A stretch of DNA of 64,000 bases from Blastobasis lacticolella. Taxonomy: Eukaryota; Arthropoda; Insecta; Lepidoptera; Blastobasidae. The notes under the pieces were generated by a model. The model searched no databases, had not been told where the DNA came from, and saw only the letters and a program-made list of their open reading frames with translations. The first letter of the stretch is position 1. Every line of letters starts with the position of its first letter. The translations under genes were made by a program, and so were the position numbers. Of the stretch, positions 34,019 to 44,954 are shown piece by piece. The DNA lies in assembly GCA_905147135.1 (NCBI GenBank), contig LR990043.1, positions 8,405,057 to 8,469,056 of the forward strand, read 5' to 3'.

Positions 34019-34400
34019 CCATGATAGGTAATGCTCCAGCGCTTCATCTGCTACTTGACCAAAATGGTGAAATAAGTATTGTCTCCGCTGTGCGACCAGA
34101 TGCGGGCACGAAGTATGAAGAAATTAGAACTATGGAGGGTTAACTACTCAGCTCTATCGCTCCCGCGTAAATATGTATAATGCATAAAGTTCGAGTTTCA
34201 TCCTGATTCGCGGAATGAATTTGCAATTGCTATTGCTACGGTGAGTAGAGCACGGACATCCGCGGATGCAACAGATTGCGGCTCGAAATAGCTGGTTGCA
34301 TCTTGCGTGGACCCTAAAAAGTACGCTGGAAATATCAGTAACAAGTACAAGAAATTGGTGGTACGAAGCCGATTCTTAACGCCGAGGCAAATTATTATGC

Positions 34401-34540
34401 AATCTGGTCAGGTTCCCTGTGTGTGACGGAGAACATGCAGATGGCAGGCGCTCTACGTGACGTGATCTGCCAAAGCCCGATTCATGGTCAAGGCAGACCC
34501 CGGGCCGCGCGCGTATTCACAAGGAATATTGACGCCAAGG
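34401..34540 (+). mobile_element. SINE family A, degenerate fragment
   Basis: Words aatctggtcaggttccctg, gtgatctgccaaagcccg, catggtcaaggcagacccc and gacgccaagg match the family-A body in order, with many differences. Head missing. Confidence 0.6.
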
Positions 34541-34750
34541 GAACAGACAGATCCCACTGTCGCTCAGCATTCATTTTACGTGACGGAACCGGTAATCAAA
34601 AAATCGTGAATCACTAGGTAAGTCCACCGCCAAACGTGCTAAATTCCAAAGAATTTAGAATTCAGTTGTCCCGGAACGAGTACCTTTTTATTGAGGGTTT
34701 TCCCTCTAAAATGTAAATAACATATAATATTAACTAAGTACTTAAGAAGA

Positions 34751-34960
34751 GCGTCGGTGGCCGGGCGGTTGAGTATCCGACACGCAAGCGAGAGGTACCG
34801 GGTTCGAATCCCGCTGCGACCATGTACCAATGACTCTTTTCTGAGTCTGAGTAGTCGCTCCACTGTAATTACCTGATCGCCAAATCCTGGATCATGGTCA
34901 ATGCGGACCCCGGGCCCTCGTTCTCGAGAGCACAACCGGGACATTAACGCCAAGATGATT
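34751..34960 (+). mobile_element. SINE family A, outer left copy of palindrome 2
   Basis: A tRNA head (A-box tggccgggcggtt, B-box gggttcgaatccc) is followed by ccatgtaccaatgactctt. The middle (about 100 bp, from the ccctcaccgtaag block to the gtcagatggca block) is missing compared with its mirror at 37,970-38,278. Ends acattaacgccaagatgatt. Confidence 0.75.
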
Positions 34961-35267
34961 ATTCTCATATTTTTATAGGCATTAACTAAAGGCCCTGCCA
35001 CAAACAAAGCTCGGCGCGAGCGCGGCGCGAGCGCGGTGTGATAGTTGCCTAGGCAACGCGCCAGCATCGCGCCGCGCTCAGACCGCGCTCGCGCCGCGCT
35101 CAGGCCGCGCTCGCGCCGCGCTCAGGCCACGCCAGCGCCGAGCGCGGCGCGGGGTGAACGCGGCGCCGCGTCTGCGCTGTGCAGTGCCACAAACTTATCT
35201 GACCTGGTACCGGCGGCGCTGTTTTTGGGATTGACATGTCAGTTCAAATACATTTCAAAAGTAAGTG

Positions 35268-35394
35268 TCGTTATTTTTCCGCAGTTCCAGTTTTGGCCAC
35301 CGCGTTTCTATGACAATCGGCACACATACTGTCGTTATTTTTCCGCAGTTCCAGTTTTGGCCACCGCGTTTCTATGACAATCGGCACACATACA
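35268..35394 (+). repeat. 64-bp tandem duplication, left arm only
   Basis: The unit from gtcgttatttttccgcag through ccagttttggccaccgcg to atcggcacacatac occurs twice (35,268-35,331; 35,332-35,394) but once in the right arm (about 37,594-37,658). Confidence 0.85.
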
Positions 35395-36120
35395 GTGGCT
35401 ACTCCATTATTCGGGGAATTTAATTTTTAGGATGGTAATACTCCCACATGTCGTAATAGCGGGTTAATTACTCGTTTCTTTTTACCAACAGTTCGAATAT
35501 TTCCTCCTAATTTGACTGGTGCATGACGCAGATAATTTAGAACCTGAGGACGAATATAGGCTATATTTTATTCCCCTCCACTCGCTAGCTTGCAAGAGTA
35601 TATATAAGGTAGGTAAAAACCTGAAGCTTGGAAAAGTACGCCCTACCTCTGAAATAAGTCGCCTTTTACAACACCTCTTAGTGTGGACGGCGATGCTATT
35701 TTACTCTGTTGGACACCACACTTCAAACTTTGCTCCCTAGGTGGGCCCCTAAGGTAGGTAGGATGAGAGGGCACAGCTCTCCTACATCAGAATCAAAACA
35801 TTTCAGTCCGACTTACTTTTCGAGTTAGACAAACTTTTAATGATACCGTAACATAGAGCACAAATTCTACAGTGCAAAAATTCGGTGGCTAGAGTCTAAC
35901 GCTGATATAGGTGTTCTGTTTAAGTATCCGCCACAGTGCACAGAAAATTGCGCTCAATCTTATCCACCACAATGGTACAAAACACATTGATACCGAATCA
36001 CATTTCATTCGACAATATTTCGGCCTGCCAGATGATAAGTAGTAATAGATGGTAATATAATAAGAAATGGTTTATGGTATACAAGTATTGCCATAATATT
36101 TACATTTCAATTTCTGGAGA

Positions 36121-36390
36121 GCCTCGGTGGCCGAGCGGTTAGGGTATTCGACTAGTAAGCGAGAGGTACCGGGTTCGTATCCCGCTGCGGCCATGTACCA
36201 ATGATGCTCTTACGGTGAGGGAAAACATCGTGATGAAACCTGCACATACAGGCGACTGAATGTGTAACCATGATCCAATCTGGTCAGGGTCCCCTTGTAG
36301 CAGGGTCACGGAGGTCAGATGGCAGTCGCTCCACTGTAATTACCTGATCTGCGAAAACCTGGATCATGGTCAAGGCGGATCCCGGGCCTT
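36121..36390 (+). mobile_element. SINE family A, inner left copy
   Basis: Head gcctcggtggccgagcggtt with B-box-like gggttcgtatccc, body through gatccaatctggtcagggtc and gatcatggtcaaggcgga; the 3' end is cut at the palindrome spacer. The mirror copy is at 36,549-36,855. The head resembles Ser/Leu-type tRNA, but this is not a functional tRNA gene. Confidence 0.8.
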
Positions 36391-36548
36391 GATTTGATTC
36401 TGTATGGCGGTAAGTCAATTGTACACGAACAAGAAGAACTACGATCCATGGCCATGAAGTAAGCTTTGGGCAATTGATCGTCTATTTTATACTGAACATT
36501 AGCGAAAAGGAAATCTTATCATAAATATATATTAATCATAATAACATT

Positions 36549-36855
36549 GGTGTTAATGTCCCGATTGTGCTTTTGCGCCCGAAGGCCCGGGATCCGCGTT
36601 GACCATGATCCAGGTTTTTTCAGATCAGGTAATTACAGTGGAGCGACTGCCATCTGACCTCCGTGACCCTGCTACAAAGGGACCCTGACCAGAATGGATC
36701 ATGGTTACACATTCAGTCGCCTGTATGTGCAGGTTTCATCACGATGTTTTCCCTCACCGTAAGAGCATCATTGGTACATGGCCGCAGCGGGATTCGAACC
36801 CGATAGGTACCTCTCGCTTACTAGTCGAATACCCTAACCGCTCGGCCACCGAGGC
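36549..36855 (-). mobile_element. SINE family A, inner right copy
   Basis: This is the fullest family-A copy: minus-strand head (B-box gggttcgaatccc) to the 3' end at tgttaatgtcccgattgtgc. It is mirror to 36,121-36,390. Confidence 0.8.
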
Positions 36856-37969
36856 TCTCCAGAAATTGAAATGTAAATATTATGGCAATACTTGTATACC
36901 ATAAACCATTTCTTATTATATTACCATCTATTACTACTTATCATCTGGCAGGCCGAAAAATTGTCGAAAGAAATGTAATTTGGTATCAATGTGTTTTGTA
37001 CCATTGTGGTGGATAAGATTGAGCGCAATTTTCTGTGCACTGTGGCGGATACTTAAACAGAACATCTATATCAGCGTAAGACTCTAGCCACCGAATTTTT
37101 GCACTGTAGAATTTGTGCTCTATGTTACGGTATCATTAAAAGTTTGTCTAACTCGACAAGTAAGTCGGACTGAAATGTTTTGATTCTGATGTAGGAGAGC
37201 TGTGCCCCCCCATCCTACCAACCTTAGGGGGCCTACCTAGGGAGAAAAGTTTGCAGTGTGGTGTCCAACAGAGTAAAATAGCATCGCCGTCCACACTAAG
37301 AGGTGTCGTAAAAGGCGACTTATTTCAGATGTAGGGCGTTACTTTTCCAAGCTTCAGGTTTTTACCTACCTTATATATACTCTTGCAAGCTAGCGAGTGG
37401 AGGGGGATAAAATATAGCCTATATTCGTCCTCAGGTTCTAAATTATCTGCGTCATGCACCAGTCAAATTAGGAGGAAATATTCGAACTGTTGGTAAAAAG
37501 AAACGAGTTATTAACCCGCTATTACGACATGTTGGGAGTATTACCATCCTAAAAATTAAATTCCCCGTATAATGGAGCAGCCACTGTATGTGTGCCGATT
37601 GTCATAGAAACGCGGTGGCCAAAACTGGAACTGCGGAAAAATAACGACACTTACTTTTGAAATGTATTTGAACTGACATGTCAATCCCAAAAACAGCGCC
37701 GCCGGTACCAGGTCAGATAAGTTTGTGGCACTGCACAGCGCAGACGCGGCGCCGCGTTCACCCCGCGCCGCGCTCGGCGCTGGCGTGGCCTGAGCGCGGC
37801 GCGAGCGCGGCCTGAGCGCGGCGCGAGCGCGGTCTGAGCGCGGCGCGAGCGCGGCGCGATGCTGGCGCGTTGCCTAGGCAACTATCACACTTCGCTCGCG
37901 CCACGCTCGCGCCGAGCTTTGTTTGTGGCAGGGCCTTTAGTTAATGTCTATAAAAATATGAGAATAATC

Positions 37970-38278
37970 ATCTTGGCGTTAATGTCCCGGTTGTGCCCTC
38001 GGGAACGAGGGCCCGGGGTCCGCATTGACCATGATCCAGGATTTGGCGATCTGGTAATTACAGTGGAGCGACTACCATCTGACCTCCGTGACCCTGCTAT
38101 CAGGGGTACCTAACCAGATTGGATCATAGTTACAAATTCAGTTGCCTGAAATTGCAGGTTTCATCACGATGTTTTCCCTCACCGTAAGAAGAGTGTCATT
38201 GGTACATGGCCGCAGCGGGATTCGAACCCGGTACCTCTCGCTTACGAGTTGGATACTCAACCGCCCGGCTACCGACGC
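37970..38278 (-). mobile_element. SINE family A, outer right copy
   Basis: Minus-strand copy with head, body and 3' end (atcttggcgttaatgtcccg in plus sense). It retains the middle part missing from its mirror at 34,751. Confidence 0.8.
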
Positions 38279-38829
38279 TCTATATAAAAATATGAGAATA
38301 CCTAATAAATAAGATAATTCTACGAATATCTACTGTATTTCTAATTGGACCTACATAATTTTTCATGAAACTTTACAACGACTGATTGTCCGATAGTAGG
38401 TCCCTATCTAAGTAGTTCAAAAAATTATCAAGGAGGTAATAACGAATTAATTTTCCCTCTGGTTGCATAATAAGGTTATAATTGTAGGTTAGGTACCTAC
38501 TTACGGTTCTGGGTTAGGTCCTATTTATACAGTCATCATCACCATTCGAGGATAGCTTTTCTGTTCTTTCTCCTCTATTTCACCCGGTCTTCAGAAACCT
38601 CGAATCGTAAGCCGATAGAGCTTCCCATTCTGCGATGACAATCTCTCGCTCTCTTGAACCTCCGCGGGAGCAATTACCTGTTACCGACAGGTTCATCAAG
38701 AGGGTTCATAGAGCTTCTGGCCTCCATGGTATTTAGTGCATGGTAGAGCGAAGGCAGTTGATCCGACTGGGCCTTTGCCACTAATATTTTAGCTCGCCGT
38801 TTTGCTCTCCAGTACACATCTCCAAAGAA

Positions 38830-39270
38830 GTTAGTTAGATAGATATACTCTTTATTGCACACAAAATTACAAAAAAGATTTAACAGGTCCTTTCAAACAG
38901 CGATCTCTTCCAGGCAGACAACTACTTCTCTGCCATTCCTTAAAATATACCTTTTTATCTTCTTCCCGCCCATCACTATTCGACCATACGGTGTCCTCGT
39001 CCTTTAGATCGATGTGCCTGTTCGTCCGAGTTTGAAGATGGACTTTTGAAACTTTCGCACTCCAATCGAGGCAATCGGCTACTTCCACGAACTCCTACTT
39101 CTTACTCTTTTAAGTCCACCAATTAATAGGAGGTTAGCTACGTTTTTCAGTAGGCCGTCTGCTACGATCCAGACTGGATGAGTCACGGCCTGTTTGTGAC
39201 AACCTGTTTTCATTAACCTATCCAGAATCCGATATTTTACTGTTTTTATTTTTGAGGAAATTGTCCCCAA
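38830..39270 (-). repeat. LINE-tail-like repeat block
   Basis: The left edge has a gatagatagata tract and actctttattgcacac, with gcgatctcttccaggcag nearby; the same signature recurs at 53,818-53,960. The inner part (39,056-39,125) matches positions 1-90 of this window. Minus-strand open frames lack recognised domains. Confidence 0.45.
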
Positions 39271-39615
39271 ATTCCTCTCTAATAACTTTCCACTAACTAG
39301 ACTAGGAGAACATTTAGTTCAGCCAGTGTATGTCTCGGAAATTGACACTACCGACACAGAAGTTGGTTAACGTTTAAGTTTACATCGGTAGACGATGGCA
39401 CTTATAAATTTTCACCTCTTGAAAAAAAAAACCCATTATTTATTAATTGTATCTCCGCAATCAGTGGACCTAGAGTACCTACTCGGGTTAGGCTGATGAG
39501 GAAGTTTGTGGAAATTACCATATTTGACAGGCCAGCTCCAAGTGCAAGTTTTAGTTCTGATCCAGGAAGGCTGAAGGCTTAGGTCCAGGTAAACGACCAG
39601 GACCAAGTCCAGGTT

Positions 39616-40635
39616 CTTGTCCTGGCCCTAGTCCTGGACGTGGTCGTGAAGCTGAAGCTAAACCTTTACTGGTACTATGACCTGGACCATTGATGGGCAT
39701 GAATCAGAAGCAGGTCGTGGTCTTGAAGCTAAATTTGTTTTTGAACCTAGAGCTGGAGATGGAACTGGATCTGATACAGATCTGAATCTGGACCTGGACC
39801 TGAATCAGACCCTGACCTGACCCCCGATCCGACCTAAGGTCTTATGTCTCAAAAGCTGGAGTGAATTGAAAGAATGAGTGAGTGGAGTAAGCTCGTATAT
39901 TGTGATATTTTGGGTTATAAAAGCTTGAGATAATAATTACATTATTGAGCGAGCGAAGAGAGTTCGCTATTTTAAATATTTTTGGTCTTAACGGTAATGG
40001 GTGTTCCTCAAAATAGTAATTTAAGGAAAACAATGAATGAGTAACCGCAACGAGCTAGGTAGACGATAAGAAAAGTATCTGAACTTATGCATGAGTGTTC
40101 GAAGAAGTTTGGGTCGAAATTTTAGATATTTTGGGTTTTAACAGCAATGGGTGATCTTTACAAAAGTAACTTAGGGAAATTAATGAAAGGTAAGAAAAGT
40201 AATTCAAACCTATGAATGAGCGAGCAAAGCGGTCTCGATATTTTTGATATTTTGGGTCTTAAAAGCTGGGGTGAGCAAAAAATTAATGAGCGAGCGATGA
40301 TGTGAGATGCTGATCGTAATAAAAGAAATTAAAATTATTTAATTGAGCAATCGGAGCGCGTACGAAACTTTTACATTATGGTTCTGAAAAGCTGGGTTGA
40401 TTGTTAAAATGAATATTTGAGCGAGAGTGCTCAGAATTTTAGGTTTGAATAGTATGACAAAGTATTAGATCAGTAGTCTCAGATCCAGTTTCATCTCCAG
40501 CTCAAGGTTCAAAACCAAGTTTAGCTCCAAGACCACGACCTGTTTCTGATTCATGCCCATTAATGGTCCAGGTCATAGTTCCAGTAAAGGTTTAGGATCA
40601 ACTTCACGTCCAAGTCCAGGACCAGGGCCAGGACA
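39616..40635. repeat. Foldback repeat with ggtcctgg-type arms
   Basis: The left arm (39,616-39,772: cctggccctagtcctgg, atgacctggaccatt, gggcatgaatcagaagcagg) is the reverse complement of the right arm (40,473-40,635), ~85-90% alike. The ~700-bp centre has degenerate units with gagcgagcgaa and gatattttgggt. It ends near ggatccgcgcctg, the same word that ends the element at 60,602. No coding capacity. Confidence 0.7.
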
Positions 40636-40659
40636 AGCCCCCCGGATCCGCGCCTGATG

Positions 40660-41997
40660 CCGGGTACGCGAGTATGAATCACACTTGACCAGTTTTTGTA
40701 CATAATATACACACAATTATACATACCTATAACTTACAAGCTTCATACAAAGTTTTATAAAATAAAAATAGTCCAAACTGTTTAGGTTCCCCAAGGGAAT
40801 ACCGTGGTCAATCTCGCGTCGCCAACGGAATTGAGAGGGACACCTAACGAGTGGCAAGCGCTTTGTTGTGCTAAAATTCGACTAGACTAGACTATTGCGA
40901 AGATTGTCCCTTGGTTATCGGTCCCGCAAGCACGCTTAAAGTTTGGTGCTTGTTAGTTTAACCACTAATGCGATAGAGAAAAATCTTAATAATTCTAAAA
41001 ACGAATGGAATCACGTTTCATGTATGGAGACCGCCCTTAATTTTTATTATTATTAGTGGTTATAGTGTATAGCTATTGCGGTTCCAAAGATACAGTTACG
41101 AAGAGTACGAGCACAGACGAGTATATGGTAGCGGCGTTAAGGCGGCAGGCCTGTGAGTGGTGACGTCACGCACAAATCCGCGCTCTTTTCTAAATTATTC
41201 TTGCAACTGCAAGTTTCAAGTTTCTTATTTATGTGTCTTGCGATATTTTAAAAGTTATTCCACCGTTTGGTATCATTTTATTTATACATTTTTAAAGACA
41301 AAAAAATCGTGAAGCTATTGCACATACCCCTTTACGATGTTTGCCTTTTTTGTATCGATTGACCGGCTTCTCTTAATTTCTCTCCTCTACGGCCTCCTGT
41401 GCTTATAAAATGAATGTGTAGGTAAGCTTTTCTCATGGCTTTTTTCAAATGAAAATTAACTTAAATTTTCCCGCTTTTTCATTCGCCAATAAAATGAACT
41501 TAACTTAATGTTTCTCCAATGAGAACGATGTATTTGTATCATCTGTTTAGCGCTGTCATTTACAGTATACACGTTCTGAATCTTTATAACAGGTAGGTAA
41601 TTTGTATTCTTTCAGCATTATTTAATTTCTATAGTAATAATTTTTTATTTATTTAGTTTAGCTATAGTTGTATATTAATTAAAATACAATATTTGCGTTT
41701 TAATAATTGGGTTGAACGTAAATTCATAGCCATGAAACAAACTTTATTGTTTCGAGATAAATCGAGAGTTTTCATACCGTCAGTTTCAGAACGTCAAATG
41801 TAAAAGATTTCAAGATGTGAAAGGTGGAATAATAGGTTCTTCGAGGAGTAAATTAGCTTTAGCTTCGTCAATAGGCTTAAATCGGCTTAAGTTTGAGTCT
41901 TTTTTCGCTAACAGTTTCCCAGATATTTGACCAATAGAATAATATATTATGAAGAATAGGTTTAATTGAAAATACTGTAAAATTTCACATCTGAAAA
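40660..41997. other. Intergenic region upstream of the MKRN2OS-like gene
   Basis: No transposon was recognised. It presumably contains the promoter and 5' UTR of the gene starting at 41,998, but no TATA box or initiator could be fixed; ggtgacgtcacgcac at about 41,159 holds a CRE-like tgacgtca. Confidence 0.35.
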
Positions 41998-43568
41998 ATG
42001 GATCCGGGTATCCTTTGTTTCCACCATTGTGATCATAAAGTGTTTTGTACTATTATTCCGGAACAATGCCCTGTGTGTAACCAGAAACTTGATAGGTACG
42101 ACTACAAGTTGCTGCCGTTTAGGTAAGTTCACGTTTAAAACGCTAAGTGACGAAACTGTAATGACTAAAGTAATTACAAGGTTGTTGCTAAGTGCCCCTT
42201 ATTTCGAATTTCAGAGTTCCATATCCGTTCGTGAAAGCGTCTCAGCATCCTCGGGCGATCGTTATGAAGCCAACCCAAGGAGATTTCCTCAAGTATGTTT
42301 ATAGGTTTTCCATTATTATTACTCAAGAGCTGATTCATTTCCGTTTTTGTTTTATCAGTAGGTAGCAATATTGCAATAGCAAGCAATCTAACATGCTCAT
42401 TTTACGAGCGTGATAGGTTCCTACCTAGGTAGGTACTTATTTAACATGTTTAGCCCCAGGTACATGTTTAGGAAACAATCTTTCCATTGCTATAAATTTC
42501 TTTGCTCTTGTCTGATGAAAGTTGAATATTTTTAGGATGTGATATGTATAATAATATTTTAAATTTTATTTCCAGTGATTATTACAACTCCAAGGACTTG
42601 CACATAGGTGTAACCAACTCAGATGGCTGCATAGTAGAGTTTAGTGAGGAGGGCGTCCGGGGAGTAGATATGAGCACTGGCAAATGGGGAAACTTTGAGA
42701 TGAGCACTGACTGGGACCAATGTTTGCTCCTTGAGCAATTTGATGAGTTGTGGAATGAGTTCTGGGACAGTGTTTTAATGAAAGTAAGTAAATTAATTAA
42801 TTAATTAAAGTAATAAAAAACTTATAATGACACAAATTGTGTAACTGAGATCATTTTCCAAATATATTAATGAATTTATTGCATGTAACATTATGTCCCT
42901 GTGCGTTTTGCATAACTTATAATTACTGTGTTCATGTCAATAACAAAATAATTAGTTATAATGACTAATTATTTTGATATTAAGGTTTAATATAAGTATT
43001 TTTCTAAACACTAAACTAACACCTTCCTCCTTGTCTTTGTCCTTGTATGTACAATAAAGAGAGCTAAAAGCTCATAAGTTTAAGTAGGTAGTGAAATGCA
43101 ACATTCAAACAAGCTCAATTAGTCACAGTCATTGTTCTTGAAAGTGCATATCTCATTTCCACAAAAGTATGAGTCATCTCACTTCAAGTTCCATTGAACT
43201 TCCAGGAAATATTAGCTGTTTTTAATATTTTGAATTGTTATTTAAACCTTGTTCCATTTACAGCTATATGTATTTTTGAAATTAATGCTTTTTTTATTTA
43301 TTATTTAAATTAATTTCTATTTCATTTGTTTCAGGTGACGTTGAGTCCTTTATGGGAAGCGGAGAGGTATGACGAGGAGCAACACAACTGTTTTACATTT
43401 GTGCTGGCTTTTTTGCGAGCTTTAGATTGTGGTGAGCTTTCGGAAAAAGCTAAAGATCCAAAGCTATTCTGTAAGCAGTATGTGGTGCCACGCACGTCAG
43501 CTGCTGGGAAGTACATATCCCTCTACAGGCAACTGAAGAGGCAGAACTACTTCGTACAAAGCCAATGA
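41998..43568 (+). CDS. MKRN2OS: MKRN2 opposite-strand-like protein (DUF4796), 4 exons
   Basis: The exons 41,998-42,122, 42,215-42,292, 42,576-42,783 and 43,335-43,568 all have GT..AG borders and join in phase (125+78+208+234 bp) to 214 residues and a TGA. The N-terminus reads MDPGILCFHHCDHKVFC, then PEQCPVCNQKL, a small Cys/His cluster like that of MKRN2OS (C3orf83) proteins. Later blocks are VKASQHPRAIVMKPTQGDFL, LHIGVTNSDG and YDEEQHNCFTFVLAFL. The family is of unknown function, named in vertebrates for lying opposite MKRN2; no makorin gene is seen here. The ATG starts the first open frame matching the family. Long 3' UTR to AATAAA at 44,756. The symbol is by resemblance only. Confidence 0.85.
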
Positions 43569-44780
43569 TAGCCTCTCAAGGAGACCTAATTCTATGTATT
43601 TATCTATTTATTCAGTATTAACTGTGATGTTAAATGTTTAGAGTAAGATCTTAAATTCAAGTGCATTTAATTTCGACCAAAAGTTAGTTTAATTTATTTT
43701 ATGTTTTATCTTATTTTTATATCTATGAAATAGATATTGAAGGAGATTGTATTCTACTTTTGAACATTTACCTGTGAGTTTTGTTTTAATATTAATCTAG
43801 GATACATTAATGTGGTCCATTTAAGATATGACCTGGTCTTGCCAAGTGTTTCATGCCATTCCATTACTAGGTATATATAAGTTTAACTGTGTCATGTCAT
43901 GTACGACAGGAATTCATTTTACATTACGTGTGTATTTCAAAGAATATGATTCTCGATATCCATACATGAATTACCTACATAAAATTTCTCACATATCCTT
44001 TTGCACTTAAATTCTGCATCAGCCTGATGGCTGTATAAATATCCAGTATGGAATAGTCAATTAGTGATGTTTGATACATTTATACAAAATACTTGCTCAT
44101 TTCTAATTCCAGTACATAATCATCTTCCATAGTTGTTAGGTTGTAGGTACTGTACCTAACGGCAACATAGTGTTGCATGATTCTCATAAATTGTTACACT
44201 ATAATGTAGAGACGTGAAGTGATTCATATATTCTAAAGCATAAGTATTTAATTGCTCGTATTTCCTTATAAATTACATTGCATGCACACTATAATTTTCA
44301 CGATTTGTGTTCTTAGGAATTGGCCTAGTTATTGTTTAAGTAAACCAAATGCATTTTCGCTCAAAATATCGAATTAAGGTGTCTCTATGTTGAATGAAAA
44401 TAATCTCGATTACAAATAGGTATTGTATTATCATAAATGTGATTGTAGTAGTTGTTACGAAGTTTTTCGAAATGTATGGATGTGTATCGGAATTGCTTTT
44501 AATCGGTAGACATGAGCTTTTAATTAAATTAATTAAGTGTGTTCAAAGACTTATAGTCATCAAATACCTACATTATTATTATTGCATATCTCAGTACATC
44601 GAAGCTATTCTTCGCACTCTTAAGAACTAGTTTTAAGGTAGTTGTATTCATAAGTCTTTGAATACAGCCTTAGTTCCTACCAATTTCATACTTATATTGA
44701 GACTTGAAATTTTGTAAAAGGATCTCGGAGACAAATTTCTAGGTGCTACGTTTGAAATAAAGTATTTGTTAAAGGTAAAA
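43569..44780 (+). other. 3' UTR of the MKRN2OS-like gene
   Basis: Non-coding AT-rich sequence from the stop codon to a canonical AATAAA at 44,756-44,761. The length (~1.2 kb) assumes no earlier signal is used. Confidence 0.5.
44756..44761 (+). terminator. Polyadenylation signal of the MKRN2OS-like gene
   Basis: AATAAA, followed by T-rich sequence. Cleavage would be expected near 44,775-44,785. Confidence 0.55.
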
Positions 44781-44817
44781 GTTATTTCATTAAAATAATT
44801 CATACTTTAAAAATATT

Positions 44818-44823
44818 TTTATT
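44818..44823 (-). terminator. Polyadenylation signal of the Reeler gene
   Basis: TTTATT on the plus strand (AATAAA on minus), ~130 bp after the stop codon. Cleavage is expected near 44,795-44,805, some 20 bp from the convergent gene's end. Confidence 0.6.
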
Positions 44824-44954
44824 AAATTTCACAGATACACATTTTTAAACCATTTACATTATTTTATAATATTTTCACAGTCACATCAATCAACACTACA
44901 GAGTATAAAATTATATAGACACATAAATTGCTTTTGCAAAACAGTTTTAAATAA

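Larger units (their letters stand above)
34751..38278. repeat. Second large palindrome, ~1.65-kb arms
   Basis: The left arm is about 34,751-36,390 and the right arm about 36,549-38,278, with a 150-bp unpaired spacer. Family-A SINEs form both the outer and inner ends, in mirror orientation. Arms differ by a 64-bp tandem duplication present only on the left (35,268-35,394), a deletion in the left outer SINE, and scattered substitutions. Each arm carries a GC-rich gcgcgagcgcggc stretch (34,990-35,180; 37,740-37,915). No protein is encoded. Could be an inverted duplication, a foldback element or an assembly artefact. Confidence 0.9.

Noticed and set aside
34751..34825. tRNA gene-like segment with A and B boxes
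   Set aside because: Same sequence heads many dispersed copies followed by a shared body; it is a SINE head and cannot form a proper acceptor stem.
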